In this document: piece by piece, positions 56,483-64,000 of the stretch
Numbering within the stretch: position 1 is the first letter of the stretch
Layout: the number at the start of each line of letters is the position of its first letter
From: Congeria kusceri
Taxonomy: Eukaryota > Mollusca > Bivalvia > Myida > Dreissenidae
DNA length: 64,000 nucleotides
Assembly (NCBI GenBank): GCA_027627225.1
Contig: CM051026.1
Coordinates: forward strand, 2,851,501 to 2,915,500
Reading direction: 5' to 3'
The notes under the pieces: generated by a model
What the model was told of the DNA's origin: nothing
What the model saw: only the letters and a program-made list of their open reading frames with translations
Database searches by the model: none
Made by a program: the position numbers and the translations under genes

Positions 56483-58460
56483 GGTCACCCAAGGAAAATT
56501 GTTTTGAAATTATCTCAGTTTGCAGATAATATCTCTATGTTGTTGGATGGTTCCGAAAACTCATGAAACGCTGCTCTAGGCCGTCTCCATGATTTCATAC
56601 ATGTTCCCTGTGTAAAAGTAAATGTTGATAAACCTAATGTAATTTAGATCGGATCCTTGAAGTACAGCACACGCTCGATCAAAAACAAAATATAAACTAA
56701 CAAGGGAAACAACCAGATTTAAACAATTGGGAATATTTTTTGATGTTGACCTTAAGCTTATGGTTGATTGCAAAATACCTGACACATTTATTAAAACAAA
56801 TAATATAATCAGTCCATGACAAAAACGAAAACTTACATCAATTTGTGGAATAACCGTTATTAAATCGCTTATATTACCTTTGTTCACTCATTGTTGTTTT
56901 GCAATACCCACATCAATGAAAGATTTTCTTGATAAATTGAATAAAATATTGTTTGACTTTGTTAGAGATAATGCACCTTATAAAATCAAAAGTTCAACCC
57001 TTACACAAAGCTATGAGAGAGGTGGATTGCTAGATATTTATGCATACTGTTAAAACAATGAAGCTCTCTTGGATAAGAAAATTATATACATGTTATGATA
57101 GTGAATCTGTTATTCTTATAAGGTCCATTTTGGATGTATGTAAAGTTTTTAACACTAGAAAACAATATAATGTCATAGTTAAACAATGTTTTAAAAATGA
57201 GTTTTGGTTTGAAGTATTTTCGTGTTACGAACAACTACTGGATGTGTTAGAAATTGCGGGTGTTAATAGTGTTCTTAACATGCCTTTGTTCAACAATGAC
57301 GCAAATAGAAAATATTACGGGAAAATCCTTCAACTTTCTTTATTATGAAGGACTTGTAAAATCAATAAAGAACTTTTTTAAGAAATGCAATGTACTGTTT
57401 AATACAAATGACGTTCAAACATACGGTCCATCTCTGTCAAACTATGCAAAATATTGTATAAGCCATGAAAGCAATTATAGATCAATGTATGATTATTTCA
57501 TTCAAAACACATTGAACTTATGTGTAAAAACAAATGCAACAATTGTGTCACTACTGTTGAGGAGTGGAAATGTACATTTAAAACAGTATTCGACATAACA
57601 AGAGATAGCTACATACAATGGTTCCAGATTAGAATTATTTACAATATACTAGGTACAAATTTCCTTATGAACAAATTGAAATTGTTAAATAATAATCTGT
57701 GTACTTTTTGTCACAAATATCAAGAAACGATTGTTCATCTTTTTCATTCTTGTGAAAACGTAAAATGCTTGATTGAGGCAATATAGAAAACCTTGTTAAA
57801 AAATAGGAATATAAATAGAATGACAAAAATAGATTTCAGAAGATTTGTGTTAGGTAGCACTAACAAAGGTAAACACAATCTTAACATACTGTGTCTCGAA
57901 GTTAAGAGGTATATTTTCACTTGTAGAAAAGATAACATAATACCAAATTACATTGGTCTTGCAAATAGTGTAACCTTAGCCTACACCATATACAAGTGAA
58001 TAAAACTTTCAGATAAAGAAAAAAATGACTGGTCGCTGACAAGAGCAATATGCGAACCAAATAACTCTGTTCGGTAAGAACATAATATTAAAGGAAATCA
58101 ATTCTATATAAGAACCGGGTATTTAAGAATAGGAAGAAGTGATATTTCCTCTCTGTTTTTTTGGTAAACTTTCGCAACGAAATGTACCCTATGCGTGTTT
58201 ATACTTATGTTGTCTATATATCATTTGCATGTAAAAATGTGACCTACTTAATACGGATAAACCTGCACGGTAAAATATAAGAATATTGGCCTTTTCGTAT
58301 GCATTATCATATTACTTTTATTTGTTTAGCCATTCTATACAATACATTGAAAAATTTCAAACATACAATTCCATTGGTTGCATGTAATGTATGTTTGTAT
58401 GACTGTATGATTACTTCTAATGCATATATATGATGGAAATAAAGAAAGGTAAAAAAAAAG
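56483..58460 (+). pseudogene. LINE ORF2 3' fragment, unit C
   Basis: FADN box and shared TGA as in the other units. The 'QSYERGGLLDIYAYC' part lacks the 'QM' codons seen in the first two units, a 6-bp deletion shared with the next units. The knuckle is intact (57690-57760), but a TAG in the 'EAI' stretch at 57784-57786 follows. AATAAA and the A-rich end lie near 58438-58460. Confidence 0.8.
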
Positions 58461-59018
58461 TTAATTGAAAACATTCGTTAGAAGGCCACCCCAAAAATCA
58501 TTACTGTAAAATTAGTTGAACATTTAACATGCAGTTACTGATGAAACGACTGTTGCTGCTTTCAGAATAGCCATTTAAGCATACAAGTCCTTGTATCAAA
58601 GAGGTCACGTTTTGATGGTAAAAATTCAAATAATTATTTGAAGACATTGGTGGACGGGCAACCAAGGACCATTTTATATATACAAATATTTTTCAAAGTA
58701 TATAATTTCACATACACACTAAAGCATATATGACAAAAAGACGTTTTAAACTAATTGTGGTAAATGACCACCGACAGAACATTTATGTGAACCTATTTCA
58801 ATAAATCCAATCAGTGGTGTCGGACAAGTAAATTTTAAGCATTCAAACCAGCCATAGAAAATAATGACATTTTGTGAACGGTCAGCTAAGGACCATTTAT
58901 GTGAAATCCAAGAAAGATTTTCAAAGTGGTCAATATTGCCCTATCAGGAAAAAAATCTATGCATCGTGCCAGCCATTATTTGAATGAATAGAAATAATTT
59001 GAATACATTAGGTTAAAG

Positions 59019-60628
59019 GGTCACCCATGGAAAATTGTTTTGAAATTATCTCAGTTTGCCGATAATACCTCTGTGTTGTTGGATGGTTCCGAAAACTCAT
59101 GAAACGCTGCTCTAGGCCGTCTACATGATTTCATACATGTTCCCTGTGTAAAAGTAAATGTTGATAAACCTAATGTAATTTAGATCGGATCCTTGAAGTA
59201 CAGCACCCGCTCGATCAAAAACAAAATATAAACTAACAAAGAAAACAAACAGATTTAAACATTTGGGAAAATTTTTGGTCATGGACCTTATACTTATGGT
59301 TGATTACAAATTACCTGACACATTTATTAAAACAAATAATATAATCAGTCCATGACAAAAACGAAAACTTACATCAATTTGTAGAATAATCGTTATTAAA
59401 TCGCTTATATTACCTTTGTCCACTCTTGTTGTTTTGCAATACCAACATCAAAGAAAGATATTCTTGATAAATTGAATAAAAGATTGTTTGACTTTGTTAG
59501 GGATAATGCACCTTATAATATTGAAAGTTTCAACCCTTACACAAAGCTATGAGAGAGGTGGATTGCTAGATATTTATGCATACTGTTAAAACAATGAAGC
59601 TCTCTTGGATAAGAAAATTATATACATGTTATGATAGTGATTGTGTTATTCTTATAAAGTCCATTTTGGATGTATGTAAAGTTTTTAACACTAGAAAACA
59701 ATATAATGCCATAGTTAAACAATGTTTTAAAAATGAGTTTTGGTTTGAAGTATTTTCGTGTTACGAACAACTACTGGATGTGTTAGAAATTCCGGGTGTT
59801 AATAGTGTTCTTAACATGCCTTTGTTCAACAATGACGCAAATAGAAAATATTACGGGAAAATCCTTCAACTTTCGTTATTATGAAGGACTTGTAAAATCA
59901 ATAAAGAACTTTTTTAAGAAATGCAATGTACTGTTTAATACAAATGACGTTCAAACATACGGTCCGTCTCTGTCAAACTATGCAAAATATTGTATAAGCC
60001 ATGAAAGCAATTATAGATCAATGTATGATTATTTAAATCAAAACACATTGAACTTAATGTGTAAAAACAAGTCGAACAATTGTGTCACTACTGTTGAGGA
60101 GTGGAAATGTATTTTTAAAACAGTATTCGACATAACAAGAGATAGCTACATACAATGGTTCCAGATTAGAATTATTTACAATATACTAGGTACAAATTTC
60201 CTTATGTACAAATTGAAATTGTTAAATAATAATCTGTGTACTTTTTGTCACAAATTTGAAGAAACGATTGTTCATCTTATTCATTCTTGTGAAAACGTAA
60301 AATGCTTGATTGAGGAAGTAAAGAAAACCTTATTAAAATATAGGAATATAAATAGAATGACCGAAATAGATTTCAGAAGATTTGTGTTAGGTAGCACTAT
60401 CAGAGATAAACACAATCTTAACATACTGTGTCTCGAAGTTAAGAGGTATATTTTCACTTGTAGAAAAGATAACATAATACCAAATTACATTGGTCATGCA
60501 AATAGTGTAACCTTAGACTACACCAGAAACAAGTGAATTACACTTTCAGATAAAGAAAAAAATGACTGGTCGCTGACAAGAGCAATATGCGAACCAAATG
60601 ATGGAAATAAAGAAAGTTAAAAAAAAAG
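59019..60628 (+). pseudogene. LINE ORF2 3' fragment, unit D, longest open part, 369-bp deletion
   Basis: Holds the longest open frame of the array (59796-60536, 246 codons), covering KNFFKKCNVLFNTNDVQ, WFQIRIIYNILGTNF, the CX2CX8HX4C knuckle and RRFVLGST. No start-proximal RT core is present, so it is not a functional protein. After GCGAACCAAAT the unit jumps directly to GATGGAAATAAAG, removing about 369 bp of 3' untranslated text present in the other units, with an AT microhomology at the junction. Confidence 0.8.
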
Positions 60629-61187
60629 TTTATTGAAAACATTCGTTAGAAGGCCACCCCAAAAATTATTACTGTAAAGTTAGTTCAACATTTAACATGC
60701 AGTTACTGATGAAACGACTGTTGCTGCTTTCAGAATAGCCATTTAAGCATACAAGTCCTTGTATCAAAGAGGTCACGTTTTAATGGTTAAAATTCAATTA
60801 ATTATTTGAAGACATTGGTGGACGGGCAACCAAGGACCATTTTATATATACAAATATTTTTCAAAGTTTTTAATTTCACATACACACTCAAGCATATATG
60901 ACAAAAAGACGTTTTAAACTAATTGTGGTAAATGACCACCGACAGAACATATATGTGAAACTATTTCAATAAATCCAATCAGTGGTGTCGGACAAGTAAA
61001 TTTTAAGCATTAAAACTTGCAATTGAAAATAATGAAATTTTGTGAACGGTCAGCTAAGGACCATTTATGTGAAATCCAAGAAAGATTTTCAAAGTGGTCA
61101 ATATTGCCCTATCAGGAAAAAAATCCATGCATCGTGCCAGCCATTATTTGAATGAATAGAAATAATTTGAATACATTAGGTTAAAGG

Positions 61188-63160
61188 GTCACCCATGGAA
61201 AATTGTTTTGAAATTATCTCAGTTTGCAGATAATATCTCTATGTTGTTGGATGGTTCCGAAAACTCATGAAACGCTGCTCTAGGCCGTCTCCATGATTTC
61301 GTACATGTTCCCTGTGTAAAAGTAAATGTTGATAAGCCTAATGTAATTTAGATTGGATCCTTGAAGTACAGCACCCGCTCGATCAAAACAAAATATAAAC
61401 TAACAAGGGAAACAACCAGATTTAAACTATTAGGAATATTTTTTGATGTTGACCTTAATCTTATGGTTGATTAAAATTACCGGACACATTTATTAAAACA
61501 AATAATATAATCAGTCCATGACAATAACGGAAACTAACATCAATTTGTAGAATAACCGTTATTAAATCGCTTATATTACCTTTGTTCACTGATTGTTGTT
61601 TTGCAATGCCCACATCTAAGAAAGATATTCTTGATAAATTGAATAAAATATTGTCTGACTTTGTCTGGGATAATGCACCTGATACAATTGAAAGTTCAAC
61701 CCTTACACAAAGCTATGAGAGAGGTGGATTGCTTGATATTTATGCATACTGTTAAAGCAATGAAGCTCTCTTGGATAAGAAAATTATATACATGTTATGA
61801 TAGTGATTATGTTATCTTATAAGGTCCATTTTGGATGTATGTAAAGTTTTTAACACTAGAAAACAATAAAATGCCAAAGTTAAACAATGTTTTAAAAATG
61901 AGTTTTGTTTTAAAGTATTTTCGTGTTACGAACAACTACTGGATGTGTTAGAAATTCCGGGTGTTAATAGTGTTATTAACATGCCTTTGTTCAACAATGA
62001 CGCAAATAGAAAATATTACGGGAAAATCCTTCAACTTTCGTTATTATGAAGGACTTGTAAAATAAATAAAGAACTTTTTTAAGAAATTCAATGTACTGTT
62101 TAATACAAATGACGTTCAAACATACGGTCCGTCTCTGTCAAACTATGCAAAATATTGTATAAGCCATGAAAGCAATTATTGATCAATGTATGATTATTTA
62201 AATCAAAACACATTGAACTTATGTGTAAAAACAAGTCGAACAATTGTGTCACTACTGTTCAGAAGTGGAAATGTATTTTTAAAACAGTATTCGACATAAC
62301 AAGAGATAGCTACATACAATGGTTCCAGATTAGAATTATTTACAATATACTAGGTACAAATTTCCTTATGTACAAATTGAAATTGTTAAATAAATAATGT
62401 GTGTACTTTTTGTCACAAATTTCAAGAATCGATTGTTCATCTTTTTCATTCTTGTGAAAACGTAAAATGCTTGATTGAGGAAGTAAAGAAATCCTTATTA
62501 AAAAATAGGAATATAAATAGAATGACAGAAATAGATTTAAGAAGATTTGTGTTAGGTAGCACTAACAGAGATAAACACAGTCTTAACATACTGTGTCTCG
62601 AAGTAAAGAGGCATATTTTCACTTGTTGAAAAGATAACATAATACCAAATTACATTGGTCTTGCAAATAGTGTAACCTTAGACTACACCATATACAAGTT
62701 AATTACACTTTCAGATAAAGAAAAAAATGACTGGTCGCTGACAAGAGCAATATGCGAACCAAATAACTCTGTTCGGTAAGAACATAATATTAAAGTAAAA
62801 CAATTCTATATAAGTACCGGGTATTCAAGAATAAAAACAAGTGATATTTCCTCTCTGTTTTTTTTTTAACTTTCGCAACGAAATGTACCCTATGCGTTTT
62901 TATACTTATGTTCTCTATATATCTTTTTCATGCAAAAATGTGACCTACTTCATACGGATAAACCTGCACGGTAAAATATAAGAATATTGGCCTTTTCGTA
63001 TGCATTATCATATTACTTTTATTTGCTTATCCATTCAATATAAAACATTGAAAACTTTCAAACATACAATTTCATTGGTTGCATGTAATGTATGTTTATA
63101 TGACTGTATGATTACTTCTAATGCATATATATGATGGAAATAAAGAAAGTTAAAAAAAAA
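61188..63160 (+). pseudogene. LINE ORF2 3' fragment, unit E
   Basis: FADN box and shared TGA again. Extra damage compared with unit D: a lost T in 'GTTATCTTAT' (61813), TAA in 'KINKEL' (62063), TGA in 'NYxSM' (62180) and a stop before the knuckle (62396). The knuckle itself is still open in 62399-62629. The full-length 3' end is present, unlike unit D. Confidence 0.8.
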
Positions 63161-63712
63161 GTTATTTGAAAACATTCGTTAGAAGGCCACCCCAAAAATT
63201 ATTACTGTAAAATTAATTCAAGATTTAACATGCAGTTACTGATGAAACGACTGTTGCTGCTTTCAGAATAGCCATTTAAGGATACAAGTCCTTGTATCAA
63301 AGAGGTCACGTTTTAATGGTTAAAATTCAATTAATTATTTTAAGACATTGGTGGACGGGCAACCATGGACCATTTTATATATACAAATATTTTTCAAAGT
63401 TTTTAATTTCACATACACACTCAAGGATATATGACAAAAAGACGTTTTAATCTAATTGTGGTAAATGACCACCGACAGAACATATATGTGAACCTATTTC
63501 AATAAATCCAATCAGATGATTTTAAATTTTAAGCATTAAAACTAGCCATAGAAAATAATGACATTTTGTGAACGGTCAGCTAAGGACCATTTATGTGAAA
63601 TCCAAGAAAGATTTTCAAAGTGGTCAATAATGCCCTATCAGGAACAAAATCCATGCATCGTGCCAGCCATTATTTGAATGTATTAAAATAATTTGAATAC
63701 ATTAGGTTAAAG

Positions 63713-64000
63713 GGTCACCCAAGGAAATTTGTTTTGAAATTATCTCAGTTTGCAGATAATACCTCTATGTTGTTGGATGGTTCCGAAAACTCATGAAACG
63801 CTGCTCTAGGCCGACTCCCGGATTTCGTACCCTGTGTAAAAGTCAATTTTGATAAACCTAATGTAATTTAGACCGGATCCTGATCAAAACAGAATATAAA
63901 CTAACAAGGGAAACAACCAGATTTAAACTATTGGGAATATTTTTTGATGTTGACCTTAATCTTATGGTTGATTAAAATTACCTGACAACTGTATTAAAAA
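63713..64000 (+). pseudogene. LINE ORF2 3' fragment, unit F (cut by window end)
   Basis: RT box KLSQFADNTSMLLDGSENS with the shared TGA, then a deletion of about 20 bases near 63828 and another near 63882 compared with the other units. It continues past the window edge. Confidence 0.8.

Larger units (their letters stand above)
51701..64000 (+). repeat. tandem array of about 2.5-kb LINE-containing units
   Basis: Using the recurring landmark (A)CCTGACA.ATTTATT, units begin at 51717, 54254, 56778, 59314, 61480 and 63981, giving periods of 2537, 2524, 2536, 2166 and 2501. All are head to tail and the last runs off the window. Each unit is a LINE 3' fragment (RT motif C to an A-rich 3' end) plus about 560 bp of other sequence with 'CATTGGTGGACGGGCAACCA' and 'GTGAACGGTCAGCTAAGGACC'. 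Units differ by scattered substitutions and small indels, so homogenisation is good but not perfect. Confidence 0.93.

Noticed and set aside
59796..60536. 246-codon frame as a functional gene
   Set aside because: It is only the C-terminal part of a LINE ORF2 inside a tandem array, without the RT core, and homologous copies carry stops.

Overview
The window looks like AT-rich nuclear DNA of a bivalve mollusc. The reasons are spliced eukaryotic gene structure, a TRIM/NHL-type gene of the kind expanded in bivalves, and many repeat families of bivalve type (tandem-core elements, a TIR/hairpin MITE, an L1/Tx1-like LINE). I lean towards a heterodont such as a dreissenid, from recollection of the repeat types only; the species is not proven. 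There is no operon structure and no sign of bacterial or organellar DNA.

Layout: (1) 1-8.2 kb has no gene. It holds a hairpin, a 19-bp minisatellite and a 3.16-kb element (3631-6791) with inverted ends and a perfect 8-bp target duplication. (2) 8.25-12.4 kb and 20.5-24.1 kb are diverged copies of one segment. Each keeps an EGF-like exon or exon relic, and comparing them shows insertions, tandem duplications and minisatellite expansions that arose in one copy only. (3) 12.8-20 kb is a run of mobile elements, including a hAT relic with a BED-finger remnant. (4) 24.3-41.1 kb is a mosaic of two further multiplied segment types (S and T), interrupted by elements, with one well-spliced candidate exon at 38.1 kb. 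(5) 41.5-48.9 kb holds more transposons, including two TIR elements of about 1.6 kb. (6) 48,991-51,318 carries the last two coding exons of a TRIM/NHL-like gene (coiled coil plus beta-propeller; RING and most of the B-box lie outside). (7) After a 200-N assembly gap, 51.7-64.0 kb is a head-to-tail array of about 2.5-kb units, each containing the same dead 3' fragment of an L1/Tx1-like LINE.

The most interesting signals are: the LINE-fragment satellite, in which all copies share inactivating changes; a superfamily of tandem-core elements with one common architecture (GC-rich 5' inverted repeat, GTCC/GGTC microsatellite, internal modules, 3' hairpin ending near CTCTTGTT) that fits non-autonomous Helentron/HINE or 'pearl'-type elements; the 3.16-kb foldback-like element; and the paired segment that serves as a natural before/after comparison. 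Only the TRIM/NHL exons are a confident protein-coding gene; the EGF-like exons are candidates. All coordinates of repeat edges were judged by eye.
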